Shown piece by piece: positions 8,604-16,729 of a stretch of 64,000 bases of DNA; position 1 is the first letter of the stretch, and every line of letters begins with the position of its first letter. Origin of the DNA: CAZWRV01 sp964636325 (lineage in GTDB: Bacteria; Verrucomicrobiota; Lentisphaeria; Victivallales; GWF2-50-93); the NCBI GenBank assembly GCA_964636325.1, contig CAZWRV010000030.1, forward strand, positions 1-64,000, given 5' to 3'. The notes below the pieces were generated by a model. That model was not told where the DNA came from and ran no database searches. It saw nothing but the letters and a program-made list of their open reading frames with translations. A program made the translations under genes and the position numbers.

Positions 8604-8813
8604 ATGAAGAAGCTCATGCTCCTCACAGCCGTCGCCGTCGCCACCGCCTTCACAGCCGGTATCTACGCCGCCGAGGAAAAGGCCGCCGCCAAGTGCGCAT
8701 GCGGACAGGAATGCACATGCGAGAAGGAGTGCAAGTGCACAGACAAGGACAAGGAATGCAAGTGCGAGAAGTGCGCTGAGCTCAAGAAGAAGGCCGAGAA
8801 GAAGGCTGAATAA
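8604..8813 (+). CDS. Small exported Cys-rich, metallothionein-like peptide
   Basis: A 69-residue protein with a signal peptide (residues 1-23, MKKLMLLTAVAVATAFTAGI, then YAAEE). The mature part holds nine cysteines in CxC and CxxC spacing (AKCACGQECTCEKECKCTDK, then CKCEKC) among many Lys and Glu residues, followed by a Lys/Glu helix at the C-terminus. The Cys pattern resembles metallothioneins, so metal binding outside the cytoplasm is a reasonable inference; a redox role or a lipoprotein-like surface role is also possible. It is a single-gene unit: a promoter-like sequence and GGGGAAAAG ribosome site lie upstream and a strong Rho-independent terminator lies directly downstream, so high expression is likely. 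Confidence 0.8.
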   Translation: MKKLMLLTAVAVATAFTAGIYAAEEKAAAKCACGQECTCEKECKCTDKDKECKCEKCAELKKKAEKKAE

Positions 8814-8834
8814 GAATCTTCCGATTATCGACAT

Positions 8835-8873
8835 AAAAAGACGACGCCTGCACAAGGCGTCGTCTTTTTTTTT
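8835..8873 (+). terminator. Strong intrinsic terminator
   Basis: A perfect stem with arms AAAAAGACGACGCCT and AGGCGTCGTCTTTTT, a 5-nt loop and a run of nine T starts 22 bases after the stop codon of the Cys-rich peptide gene. This is the clearest Rho-independent terminator in the window. Confidence 0.93.
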
Positions 8874-8939
8874 GATCGGCTGCTGATTCACCGCATAGCT
8901 TCCAGCGCCTTAATCCCTTATTAAGAACACATGGTGGGA

Positions 8940-8978
8940 TAAATATTCAGTGAAAGGGCGTAGTTCACTGAATATTTA
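8940..8978 (+). repeat. R2 constant-loop hairpin, copy 1 (TAAATATTCAGTGAA stem)
   Basis: Perfect 15-bp stem (TAAATATTCAGTGAA / TTCACTGAATATTTA) around the 9-nt loop AGGGCGTAG. The same loop, or its reverse complement, recurs in six other hairpins in this window. This copy lies between two convergent genes. Confidence 0.9.
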
Positions 8979-9009
8979 CCGGCGGATGCCTATTACCCGC
9001 AGGAAAAAC

Positions 9010-10455
9010 TTAGTTCTTCCAAAGGGCGTTGAGAGATTTTACAGTCTCCTCGACTAGGACGTCGCCGGCCTCATGGCCGACCTCGTTGCAGTAGACGCAT
9101 GCGCTGTAGCCCTGGCCCTCTTCGGCCTCGTCCGTGGGGAGGTAGCATATGTAGTCGTATCCCGCGCAGAGCTGGACGGTGAACGTCTGGACCGCCGGGC
9201 TCCGCGCCTGGATCCTTATCCCGAATTCTGAAAAGCATTCGAACGTATTTGTGGCGAAGGCGACATCGCCCACTCTGACGACATGCAGCTCCATGGGATA
9301 GGCCGTGTTTTCCTTCTGCTTCTCATAGCGTTCCAGAACCCTTCTGCAGCGCACCATCCTGGAATGGAGGATGGACTCCGACTCAAGATAGCTTTCCGAA
9401 ACCTTTTTCTTCTCCAGCTCGCGGAGCCCCTTCCTCACCATGTCATATTCCTGCCTGGTCACCTTTCTCGCGGGCAGCCTGACGGTCCTGACCAGATGGC
9501 CGGTCTCGGCCGAGCTTCTCATATCCTTCATGGCCGGCGGCAGGGCGTCGGCGAAGGCCGCGCATATCCTGTTTGCGATTTCCTGCCGCGGAGAGAGGCC
9601 TTTCAGCTCGAGCATGCGCTTCTCGGCGTTCTTGTTGAAGATGAGGTGGGGCGAGAGATCCCCGGAAGGGGCGCACTGCGGCAGCAGGAAGAGCTTCTTC
9701 CCGTATTTATTCCTGAGGCTCTGCCGGACCTCATGCCAGAAGTCCGCGGACATTTCGTTCAAGCACTCTGCCTGCTGGGACGGGCACGCGATGTTTACGA
9801 CGGCGCCGGTAAGCCGTTTCGCAGTGTCGAAGGTGAAGAGGAAATGGGCGCTGTGGTCCGCATATCCTTCGATCCCCTTGAATTTCGGATCGTTGGTATT
9901 GCCGTACATCCTGGCGTTCCTGTGGATGCTCATGCCCGCATGGTCGAAGTGGCCGGGCCTTTTGCTCAGATCGTCGGAATACAGGGCCCTTCTGCTGTGG
10001 CATGTCACGGCGTAGCCCATGGCCCAGGCGACATGGCCGGGCCTGCGCCCCTTCCAGCTCTCGGCGGCGGCCTCGGCGACGCGATCCGAGAAGAATTCAG
10101 AATATTCGTCCGGAGTCATGACTCCGTCCGGGACGGGCGGATACCATCGTCCCATCATATCCGGGGCGTCATGGGTATGCGTTGCGCTCAGGATCAGCCT
10201 GTCCGCCGGGAAATCTTCCGCGAGCTTCGCAAGCTTCCGCCTCACAAGCTCAAGGACATGAAGCGGGACATAGCAGGTGTCGCACGAAACCCAGATGAAC
10301 GATCCGCCGTCCTTCCCCGAAGAGACCGCGAGCGCGGTGACAGTGAGCGGATCGTTCACCTTCGACGTTATCCGAGAGTGGAACTGCCCGAACAAGTTGA
10401 CCGTTCTCCCTGGCGTCACATCCCGCGACGCCCAGCCGATTAGAATCTTTTCCAT
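9010..10455 (-). CDS. Neutral/alkaline ceramidase N-terminal domain-like protein
   Basis: A 481-residue protein that looks like the N-terminal metal-dependent domain of neutral/alkaline non-lysosomal ceramidases, a family with many uncharacterised bacterial members next to carbohydrate genes. The start MEKILIGWASRDVTPGRTVN is typical (family pattern: G-x-A-x-x-D-I-T-P), and the family metal-binding His motif is seen as SATHTHDAP at about residues 90-98. Further conserved-looking parts are NIACPSQQAE and GDLSPH. There is no signal peptide. The usual C-terminal ceramidase domain is missing, so ceramide hydrolysis should not be assumed. The gene is isolated: convergent with the Cys-rich peptide gene and divergent from aroC. 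Confidence 0.7.
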   Translation of the reverse strand: MEKILIGWASRDVTPGRTVNLFGQFHSRITSKVNDPLTVTALAVSSGKDGGSFIWVSCDTCYVPLHVLELVRRKLAKLAEDFPADRLILSATHTHDAPDMMGRWYPPVPDGVMTPDEYSEFFSDRVAEAAAESWKGRRPGHVAWAMGYAVTCHSRRALYSDDLSKRPGHFDHAGMSIHRNARMYGNTNDPKFKGIEGYADHSAHFLFTFDTAKRLTGAVVNIACPSQQAECLNEMSADFWHEVRQSLRNKYGKKLFLLPQCAPSGDLSPHLIFNKNAEKRMLELKGLSPRQEIANRICAAFADALPPAMKDMRSSAETGHLVRTVRLPARKVTRQEYDMVRKGLRELEKKKVSESYLESESILHSRMVRCRRVLERYEKQKENTAYPMELHVVRVGDVAFATNTFECFSEFGIRIQARSPAVQTFTVQLCAGYDYICYLPTDEAEEGQGYSACVYCNEVGHEAGDVLVEETVKSLNALWKN

Positions 10456-10470
10456 CTTAACACCTTCTGA

Positions 10471-10505
10471 TTACACTCATTTAACGTGAAAATCTACATT
10501 ATCGT
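10471..10505. repeat. R3 solo terminal repeat
   Basis: The sequence ACTCATTTAACGTGAAAATC and the following CTACATTATCG match the left terminal inverted repeat of the two full R3 elements (16730-17004, 34731-34996) without the internal part. It lies just upstream of the ceramidase-like gene start. Confidence 0.6.
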
Positions 10506-10640
10506 CGCTAATTGAACGCTGCGCGATTGAGAGGACAAGAGTAAAAAATTGCGATTGATGAAACTCCGTTGCTTTTTCGTGCGGCCCTGCGCGCTTCCCG
10601 GCCTGCCCCGGAATAAGATCTCAATATGCCGGTCTTCGCC

Positions 10641-10668
10641 TTGAAAACCGCGTTTGCCGCACTACAAT
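10641..10668 (+). promoter_or_regulatory. Putative sigma70 promoter for aroC-argG
   Basis: TTGAAA at 10641-10646 and TACAAT at 10663-10668, 16 bases apart, about 75 bases before the aroC start. The remaining 10506-10640 stretch shows no gene. Confidence 0.55.
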
Positions 10669-10743
10669 ACACACCCCGCGTATGCGGAACCAAAATTTGC
10701 AATCATCTCGACATATAAAAAATAGCAACGAAAGGTGGCTGCG

Positions 10744-11922
10744 ATGTTCGGAAACACATTCGGAAGGCTTTTCAGGATTACGTGCTGCGGCGAGTCCTAC
10801 TCTGGAGGGTTCAGGAAGCACCTCCCCGTTCCGAAGGAGCTCTACGGCGGCCTGATGACCATCGTCGACGGCGTGCCGGCCGGCATTAAGATCACCGCGG
10901 AGATGGTCCAGCACGAGCTCGACAAGCGCAAGCCCGGCCAGACGCCGCTAGATTCTCCTAGGAAGGAAATTGACAAAGTCTACATATTCTCCGGTGTCAT
11001 GGAGGGCGACATAACCTCGGGCGCGCCTGTGGGAATGGTCATCCCCAACGTGGACATCCAGGACGTCCACATCGGCCAGTACCGCAGCTACAAGGACGAG
11101 ATACGCCCCGGCCACGCCGAATACGGCTATTTCAAGAAATACGGCCGGCATGCGGACTGGGTCGGCGCCGGACGCGCCAGCGGTCGCGAGACCGCAAGCC
11201 GCGTCGCCGGCGGGGCCGTAGCCAAGGCCATACTCGACCGCATGGGCATCGACGTGATCGCATACACCGTGGAGTCCAACGGCATCAAGGCGAAGCCCTT
11301 GAGCTACGTGGATGCGAAGAAGAACTACAGGAAGAACGATATCAACTGCCCAGACCTGGAGATAGCCCCGAAAATGATCGAGGACGTCCTTAAGATCAAG
11401 GATGAAGGCGACACCGCCGCCGGAATCGTCGAGTGCGTCGCAGTCGGAGTCCCCGCCGGCCTCGGCGAACCGGTATTCGACAAGCTCAGCGCCATGCTGG
11501 CGCATGGGATATGTTCGATCGGCGCCATCAAGGGAATCGAGTTCGGAGCCGGCTTCGAACATGCCCGGATGAAAGGCTCGCAGTCGAACGACAGGGCATA
11601 CGTCGAAAAAAAGACCGGGCGCGTCCGGTTCAAGACCAACAATTCCGGAGGCATCCTCGGCGGGATTTCCAACGGGGAGGAGATACGGATCCGCTGCGCC
11701 GTCAAAGCGACCCCGACCGTCTCCGTCCCGCAGGAGACAGTCAACGTCGACAAGATGAAGGACGTGATCCTCAAGCCCATCACGCGCAGGGATCCCAGCC
11801 TTCTGCCGAGGATATATCCAGTCATCGAGGCCATGGTCCGCTGCGTCCTCGTCGACGCCATCTACATGGCCGAGGCCTACTGGAAGGTCGCCGAAGTCGA
11901 GAAGAAATGGCTGAAGATATGA
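10744..11922 (+). CDS. aroC: Chorismate synthase (divergent active-site loop)
   Basis: Converts 5-enolpyruvylshikimate-3-phosphate to chorismate using reduced FMN; last step of the shikimate pathway. At 392 residues it has near-usual length and clear family signatures: NTFGRLFRIT at the N-terminus, GRASGRETASRVAGGAVAKA near 140-160, RPGHAEYGYFKKYGRHADW, and GFEHARMKGSQSNDRA. The otherwise invariant GESHG signature reads GESYSGG here, so Tyr19 stands where the catalytic His normally is, and a ~15-residue insertion (FRKHLPVPKELYGG) follows before MTIVDGVPAG. This may be a natural subfamily. ATG 10744 is chosen over GTG 10735 since AAAGGTGG sits five bases upstream and the family starts with this Met. 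argG follows 14 bases later. Confidence 0.93.
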   Translation: MFGNTFGRLFRITCCGESYSGGFRKHLPVPKELYGGLMTIVDGVPAGIKITAEMVQHELDKRKPGQTPLDSPRKEIDKVYIFSGVMEGDITSGAPVGMVIPNVDIQDVHIGQYRSYKDEIRPGHAEYGYFKKYGRHADWVGAGRASGRETASRVAGGAVAKAILDRMGIDVIAYTVESNGIKAKPLSYVDAKKNYRKNDINCPDLEIAPKMIEDVLKIKDEGDTAAGIVECVAVGVPAGLGEPVFDKLSAMLAHGICSIGAIKGIEFGAGFEHARMKGSQSNDRAYVEKKTGRVRFKTNNSGGILGGISNGEEIRIRCAVKATPTVSVPQETVNVDKMKDVILKPITRRDPSLLPRIYPVIEAMVRCVLVDAIYMAEAYWKVAEVEKKWLKI

Positions 11923-11936
11923 TTGGAAAGGCGCTC

Positions 11937-13133
11937 ATGAAGGTCGTAGTCGCATATTCGGGAGGGCTGGACACTTCGGTGATCCTGAGCTGGGTGAAGG
12001 AGAAATACAACGCCGAAGTAATCGCTTTCTGCGCGGACATCGGCCAGGAGGAGGAGCTGAAGGGGCTGGACAAGAAGGCCCTGAGGACCGGCGCAAGCAA
12101 GTGCTACATCGAGGATTTGCGCGAGGAGTTCGCCAGGGACTTTGTATTCCCCATGATGCAGGCGAACGCGATCTACGAGGGCAGCTACCTGCTCGGGACG
12201 TCCATCGCAAGGCCCCTCATCGCCAAGCACCTCATAGAAATCGCCCGCAAGGAGAAGGCGGACGCCATCTGCCACGGCGCGACCGGCAAGGGCAACGACC
12301 AGGTCAGGTTCGAGCTGACAGCCTACGCCTTCCAGCCTAACATAAAGATCATCGCCCCATGGAGGATATGGAACTTCAAGGCGCGCTCCGACCTGATCGA
12401 GTACGCAAAGAAGCACAAGATCCCGGTGCCGGTGACCGCGTCAAAGCCCTACAGCATGGACAGGAATCTGCTTCACATCAGCTTTGAAGGAGGTATCCTC
12501 GAGGATCCTTGGGCCGAGCCGCCGGCCGACCTTGGAGTCCTTACCAGCAGCATCGACAAGACACCCGACAAAGGCGAGTATGTCGAGGTTGCATTTGAAA
12601 AGGGGATACCGGTCAAGGTCAACGGCAAGAAGCTCAGCCCCGCGAAGCTCATGACGGAGCTTAACAAAATCGGAGGAAAGCACGGCGTCGGCCGCGTGGA
12701 CCTCGTAGAGAACCGCTTTGTCGGGATGAAGTCGCGCGGCGTCTACGAGACCCCCGGCGGAACGATACTGCACGTCGCGCACCGCGCCATGGAGAGCATA
12801 ACGATGGACAGGGAGGTCATGCACCTGCGCGACAGCTGGATCCCGACCTACGCCAGGCTCGTCTACAACGGATTCTGGTTCGCGCCCGAGCGGGAAGTCC
12901 TTCAGGCCGCGATCACCGAAGGCCAGAAGTTCGTCACCGGCGAAGTCAGGCTCAAGCTCTTCAAGGGCAGCTGCGTCGTCTGCGGAAGGCGCTCGCCGTT
13001 CAGCCTGTACGATCCGAACATCGCGACGTTCGAGAAGGATTCGGTCTACAACCAGGCCGACGCGGAAGGCTTCATAAAGCTCAACGCGCTCCGCCTCAGG
13101 GTCAGGGCGAACAGCAGGCAGAAGAAGTATTGA
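11937..13133 (+). CDS. argG: Argininosuccinate synthase
   Basis: Joins citrulline and aspartate with ATP to make argininosuccinate in arginine synthesis. The 398-residue length is normal. It begins MKVVVAYSGGLDTSV, the ATP-binding P-loop SGGLDTS of the family, followed by ADIGQ, GATGKGNDQVRFE and TPGGTI-type signatures. GGAAAGG six bases before the ATG at 11937 supports this start over ATG 11919, which overlaps the aroC stop. Tight packing with aroC indicates co-transcription of two amino-acid genes from unrelated pathways. An ArgA-like acetyltransferase gene occurs at 34022. Confidence 0.96.
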   Translation: MKVVVAYSGGLDTSVILSWVKEKYNAEVIAFCADIGQEEELKGLDKKALRTGASKCYIEDLREEFARDFVFPMMQANAIYEGSYLLGTSIARPLIAKHLIEIARKEKADAICHGATGKGNDQVRFELTAYAFQPNIKIIAPWRIWNFKARSDLIEYAKKHKIPVPVTASKPYSMDRNLLHISFEGGILEDPWAEPPADLGVLTSSIDKTPDKGEYVEVAFEKGIPVKVNGKKLSPAKLMTELNKIGGKHGVGRVDLVENRFVGMKSRGVYETPGGTILHVAHRAMESITMDREVMHLRDSWIPTYARLVYNGFWFAPEREVLQAAITEGQKFVTGEVRLKLFKGSCVVCGRRSPFSLYDPNIATFEKDSVYNQADAEGFIKLNALRLRVRANSRQKKY

Positions 13134-13154
13134 TGCGGCAATTCCGCATCAATA
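13128..13154 (+). terminator. Hairpin at the argG stop codon
   Basis: An 11-bp perfect stem (TATTGATGCGG / CCGCATCAATA) with loop CAATT includes the argG stop codon. No T-run follows, so it is a weak terminator or an mRNA 3' end stabiliser. The following AT-rich 13155-13293 leads into trpB2 and shows no gene. Confidence 0.5.
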
Positions 13155-13293
13155 AAATTCAGAATACCGAAACCCGAAAGAATGATAAATTCCAAAATCC
13201 GGACGTCAAAAAGTTTTGTCCCTTTTTATTTTTGATGTTTTGAAATTGTTTCGAAATTCGTAATTCGGATTTCGAATTTACCCGAGGATATAT

Positions 13294-14658
13294 ATGCAGC
13301 CCGTCAAAGTTCTTCTCTCCGACAAGGAGATTCCGCGCAGGTGGTACAACATCCAGGCCGATCTTCCGAATCCGCTCCATCCGCCGCTGAACCCCGTGAC
13401 CGGCAGGCCAGTCGGCCCGGATGATCTGGCGCCTGTCTTTCCGATGAACCTGATCGAGCAGGAGGTGAGCACGGAGCGCTGGATCGACATTCCGGAGCCG
13501 GTGCTTGGGAAATACGCACTCTACCGCCCTTCGCCGCTCTACCGGGCCGTGAACTTCGAGAAGGCGCTGGGAACTCCGGCGAAGATCTACTTCAAGAACG
13601 AGGGTGTCTCCCCGGCGGGCAGCCACAAGCCGAACTCCGCGCTGCCGCAGGCATACTACAACAAGGTGTTTGGCATAAAGAGGCTGACGACCGAGACTGG
13701 CGCAGGACAGTGGGGCAGCGCGCTGAGCCTTGCATGCTGCCTCTTCGGCCTGAAGCTCAAGGTCTACATGGTTCGCATCAGCTTCGAGCACAAGCCCTTC
13801 CGAAAGCACATGATGAACATATGGGGCGCCGAGTGCGTGCCCAGCCCCAGCCGCGACACGGAGGCCGGACGGAAAGTCCTGGCCGAGATGCCTGACACCC
13901 CCGGCAGCCTCGGGATCGCCATAAGCGAGGCCGTAGAGGACGCCGTCACCTCCAAGGACACGAAATACTCCCTCGGCAGCGTGCTCAACTTCGTCTGCCT
14001 GCACCAGACTGTCATCGGCCTCGAGGCGCAGAAGCAGATGAAGAAGATCGGCGAATACCCCGACACGGTGATCGGCTGCGTCGGAGGCGGCTCCAACTTC
14101 GCCGGGATATCCTTCCCGTTCGTCCAGGACAAGATAAACGGGAAGAAGGTCGCGGTGATCGGCGCCGAGCCGACCGCGTGCCCGACCATGACCAAGGGGC
14201 CCTTCATATACGACTACGGGGACAACTCGAAGATGACCCCGCTGCTGGCCATGCATTCGCTCGGGCACAACTTCATACCCGCGCCGCTGCACGCCGGCGG
14301 GCTCCGCTACCACGGAGTCGCGCCGCTCGTGAGCAGGCTCCTCGTGGACGGCCTGATCGAGGCGCGCTCCTACAACCAGCTCGAATGCTACAAGTATGCG
14401 TTGCTCTGGGCCAGGACCGAGGCGTTCATTCCCGCTCCGGAGGCCTCGCACGCCATCGCCGCAGTCGCGGCCGAGGCGCTGAAGGCGAAGGAGGAGGGCA
14501 AGGAAAAGACGATACTCTTCTGCTGGTCGGGCCACGGGCTCCTGGATCTTACCGGCTACGAGGCTTATATGGCCGGGAAGCTGACCGACTACGAGCTGCC
14601 GGACGAGGAGATCGCCAAGACCATCGCACGCCTGTCCTCCCATCCCAGGCCGGAATGA
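13294..14658 (+). CDS. TrpB2-type tryptophan synthase beta-like PLP enzyme
   Basis: A 454-residue pyridoxal-phosphate enzyme of the TrpB2 group, longer than classical TrpB (about 400) as usual for this group. The PLP lysine is Lys112 in SPAGSHKPNSA, the phosphate-binding loop is GCVGGGSNFAG, and the C-terminal substrate-binding part contains LFCWSGHGLLDL. TrpB2 enzymes make tryptophan from indole and serine without tight TrpA coupling; some may use phosphoserine. No trpA or other trp gene is nearby, which fits a salvage or stand-alone role. CGAGG lies about eight bases before the ATG. It is read rightward into a large intergenic hairpin array. Confidence 0.92.
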   Translation: MQPVKVLLSDKEIPRRWYNIQADLPNPLHPPLNPVTGRPVGPDDLAPVFPMNLIEQEVSTERWIDIPEPVLGKYALYRPSPLYRAVNFEKALGTPAKIYFKNEGVSPAGSHKPNSALPQAYYNKVFGIKRLTTETGAGQWGSALSLACCLFGLKLKVYMVRISFEHKPFRKHMMNIWGAECVPSPSRDTEAGRKVLAEMPDTPGSLGIAISEAVEDAVTSKDTKYSLGSVLNFVCLHQTVIGLEAQKQMKKIGEYPDTVIGCVGGGSNFAGISFPFVQDKINGKKVAVIGAEPTACPTMTKGPFIYDYGDNSKMTPLLAMHSLGHNFIPAPLHAGGLRYHGVAPLVSRLLVDGLIEARSYNQLECYKYALLWARTEAFIPAPEASHAIAAVAAEALKAKEEGKEKTILFCWSGHGLLDLTGYEAYMAGKLTDYELPDEEIAKTIARLSSHPRPE

Positions 14659-14686
14659 GCTGAACTTCCTCTTTGTCTTAGCCTGA

Positions 14687-14884
14687 ATTATACATAAACG
14701 GTTGCCGTTTATGTATAATCCACTTCTGCGCAAAGAGTTGCGCAGAAGCCGTGATGTTGGCAAAATGAAATTTGCCGACAAGCGGAGGTTGCCATGTTTC
14801 TCGTTGCAGCGCAACGAGATAGGGGGTGGATTATTCACAATTTCCGATTAGGGCACAGGACATATGCCCTAATCGGAAATTGTG
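14687..14884. other. Array of five consecutive perfect hairpins
   Basis: Within 198 bases there are five separate perfect inverted repeats: 14687-14719 (15-bp stem, loop TTG), 14723-14748 (11-bp stem CTTCTGCGCAA, loop AGAG), 14759-14776 (6-bp stem GGCAAA), 14799-14819 (9-bp stem TCTCGTTGC, loop AGC) and 14836-14884 (20-bp stem starting CACAATTTCCGATTAGGG, 9-nt loop). There is no open reading frame of note. The region lies between convergent genes. It could be a highly structured RNA, a composite of inserted hairpins, or a recombination/replication site. Confidence 0.9.
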
Positions 14885-14957
14885 CAAAATGTTTATGCGC
14901 ATATTTTGGACTTCGAACGCTCAACGCCGAATGAAGCTGAACAATCGGATTTAACAA

Positions 14958-15047
14958 TTCAGATTTCCGGCGCCCCTCGCTGAAAAGCCACAAGAGTATT
15001 TTCCAGCATTTCCAGCCGATTGATAGGTGCGGGTCAGGAAATCTGAA
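14958..15047 (-). repeat. R4 stop-codon-associated element, copy A
   Basis: A 90-bp element with terminal inverted repeats TTCAGATTTCC and GGAAATCTGAA and internal GGCGCCCC..CTGAAAA.CCACAAG. It begins two bases after the stop codon of the leftward PA14 gene (stop 15049-15051). Near-identical placement is seen for copies at 24489-24578 and 37323-37413. Confidence 0.85.
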
Positions 15048-15048
15048 G

Positions 15049-16629
15049 CTACTTGATCTTCAGTGCGTCCCATCGCTTCTGGCCGCCGCCTATTGGAAGC
15101 TTGTAGCTGCCGCTCATGGTTGCGCCGGGGTTCATCATCTTGGAGCGGTTGTAGTAGACGACTTCCCCGTTGACCACCTGCTTCTTGTTCCATGCGCGCA
15201 ACTCCTCGACGTATTTGCCTTCGGGGGATAGGACTTCCTGCGGGACGAACTCGCGCTTGCCGCCTGGTGGGATCCATTCGAACTTCATGGTGATTATCCC
15301 GCAGACCTCGGTCAGGGAAATCTTTATGTCATATTTCTTTCCTGCCTCCAGGATGACCTTCTGGCTGTATTCTGTCGGAGCCTGCTCCTTCCATGCGTCT
15401 ATAAGGACGCTGTCGCCGAGCCAGAAACGCGAACCGTCGTCCGCTGTTATGAAGAAAGTGTATTCTCCGCCAACCTTTGGAATCAGCTGCCCTGCCCAGA
15501 TCATCGATATTAGATCGGCCGTAAACTCCTCGTTCGGCTTCTTGGCCCCCCACTCGAAGTCCAGTTCAGGGTCGATCTTTTCGATGGTCTTCCCTCTAAA
15601 GGTCATCCATTCGAAATATGAGGCATAAAGCCCTCCTGCCCAAGCGCCGGTTACAGCTATGTCGCTGTCGTTGTATTCAGGATGGAAGGCCTTGGCCATG
15701 ACCTTGCAGGGGCGGTTGAGGGTGATCGGCTCCTTGTAGAGCGGGGAGTCCTCGTTGGGCTCATCGCCGTTGAGCGTATATCGGATTTCCGCGTCAAGGG
15801 TTGGACAGCTTATGACGAACGGCTTCGACGGCTCGAAAATTCCGCCGTCGCACTCGAATACCGGCGTGGCGGCCGCGGGATAAAGAATCCTGTCAGCTAT
15901 CCTGGCGACCCTCTTCGCCTCCAGTTCCTGGAGCCTTTTCTCGTAAGCCTCGCGGTCGGCCTTGATCCATATCCTGCCGTCGACCAGGAGGAGCTCGTCA
16001 TGCTTCTTGAGGAACTCGTCGGTCACGGCGGCGCCGAATTCGTCGAGCGTCCCCTTCACCGGTTCCTTGGAATAGTAGAAGTCGGTGTATTCCTGGATCA
16101 GGGCCGCCCTCTTCTCCTTGTCTCCGACCTTCGCGAAGAGGAGTGCGACCTCCTTGGAATTGATGATCGGATACTGCTGGAAAATCTCCATCTGGAGGTT
16201 TTCCCTGTATTCCAGAAGCTTGGCGTTGTATTCGTTCTTCTTCTTCCTGAGGTAGGCCTCCCTCTCCTTCTTGTTTTCCTCGGGAAAATATTTCAGCAAG
16301 TCCTTCCTGCCGAGGTCGTCGTTCAGTATCTTGGTGGAGCCGATCTGGACGAACCTTCCGTCAACGACGCCATTGTATTTACCCTTGGCGGTCTTCCTTC
16401 CGTTCATATAGGACAATGTGACCTCGGCGCCGAGCTGCGCCTGCGGAAAGGCCTCGTCGAAGTCCTTGTTGGCCTTGTCGGAGTCGAACTCAGGATACGT
16501 GGCCATCTTCTCGTCGTAGGCCTTCTGGCCGGCGGGCGAAAGGCTCTTGCTGGTGACGGCGACCACGGAAGAGCAGGCGAAGACGGCGGCCGAGGCCGCC
16601 AAGGCGTGAACAAGTCTTAAATGTGGCAT
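15049..16629 (-). CDS. Exported PA14-domain protein with chitobiase-type domain
   Basis: A 526-residue exported protein; signal peptide about residues 1-25 (LVHALAASAAVFACSSVVAV, possibly a lipoprotein Cys at 19). Residues 28-250 are helical and charged with no recognised fold. About 258-325 (PFVISCPTLDAEIRYTLNGD, then KVMAKAFHPEYNDSDIA) is a chitobiase/beta-hexosaminidase C-terminal-type domain. About 330-470 is a PA14 domain (GGLYASYFEW, GGEYTFFITADDGSRFWLGD, AGKKYDIKISLTE). PA14 domains bind carbohydrate, often with Ca. No catalytic domain is seen, so a surface binding role is likely. GAGG is present upstream of the ATG. The R4 element lies directly after the stop. Confidence 0.85.
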   Translation of the reverse strand: MPHLRLVHALAASAAVFACSSVVAVTSKSLSPAGQKAYDEKMATYPEFDSDKANKDFDEAFPQAQLGAEVTLSYMNGRKTAKGKYNGVVDGRFVQIGSTKILNDDLGRKDLLKYFPEENKKEREAYLRKKKNEYNAKLLEYRENLQMEIFQQYPIINSKEVALLFAKVGDKEKRAALIQEYTDFYYSKEPVKGTLDEFGAAVTDEFLKKHDELLLVDGRIWIKADREAYEKRLQELEAKRVARIADRILYPAAATPVFECDGGIFEPSKPFVISCPTLDAEIRYTLNGDEPNEDSPLYKEPITLNRPCKVMAKAFHPEYNDSDIAVTGAWAGGLYASYFEWMTFRGKTIEKIDPELDFEWGAKKPNEEFTADLISMIWAGQLIPKVGGEYTFFITADDGSRFWLGDSVLIDAWKEQAPTEYSQKVILEAGKKYDIKISLTEVCGIITMKFEWIPPGGKREFVPQEVLSPEGKYVEELRAWNKKQVVNGEVVYYNRSKMMNPGATMSGSYKLPIGGGQKRWDALKIK

Positions 16630-16729
16630 GTTGGAGGCACCCTCATTATTCCCTTACATAAAATTATGCAAGATGTTCTGCTGTCGTTTGAACATCCTAC
16701 TTCGAACAAAATATTTCGGATTTGAATGT

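Noticed and set aside
13155..13293. Riboswitch or attenuator before trpB2
   Set aside because: No Trp-rich leader peptide, T-box or known aptamer core could be seen; only AT-rich sequence with weak pairing.
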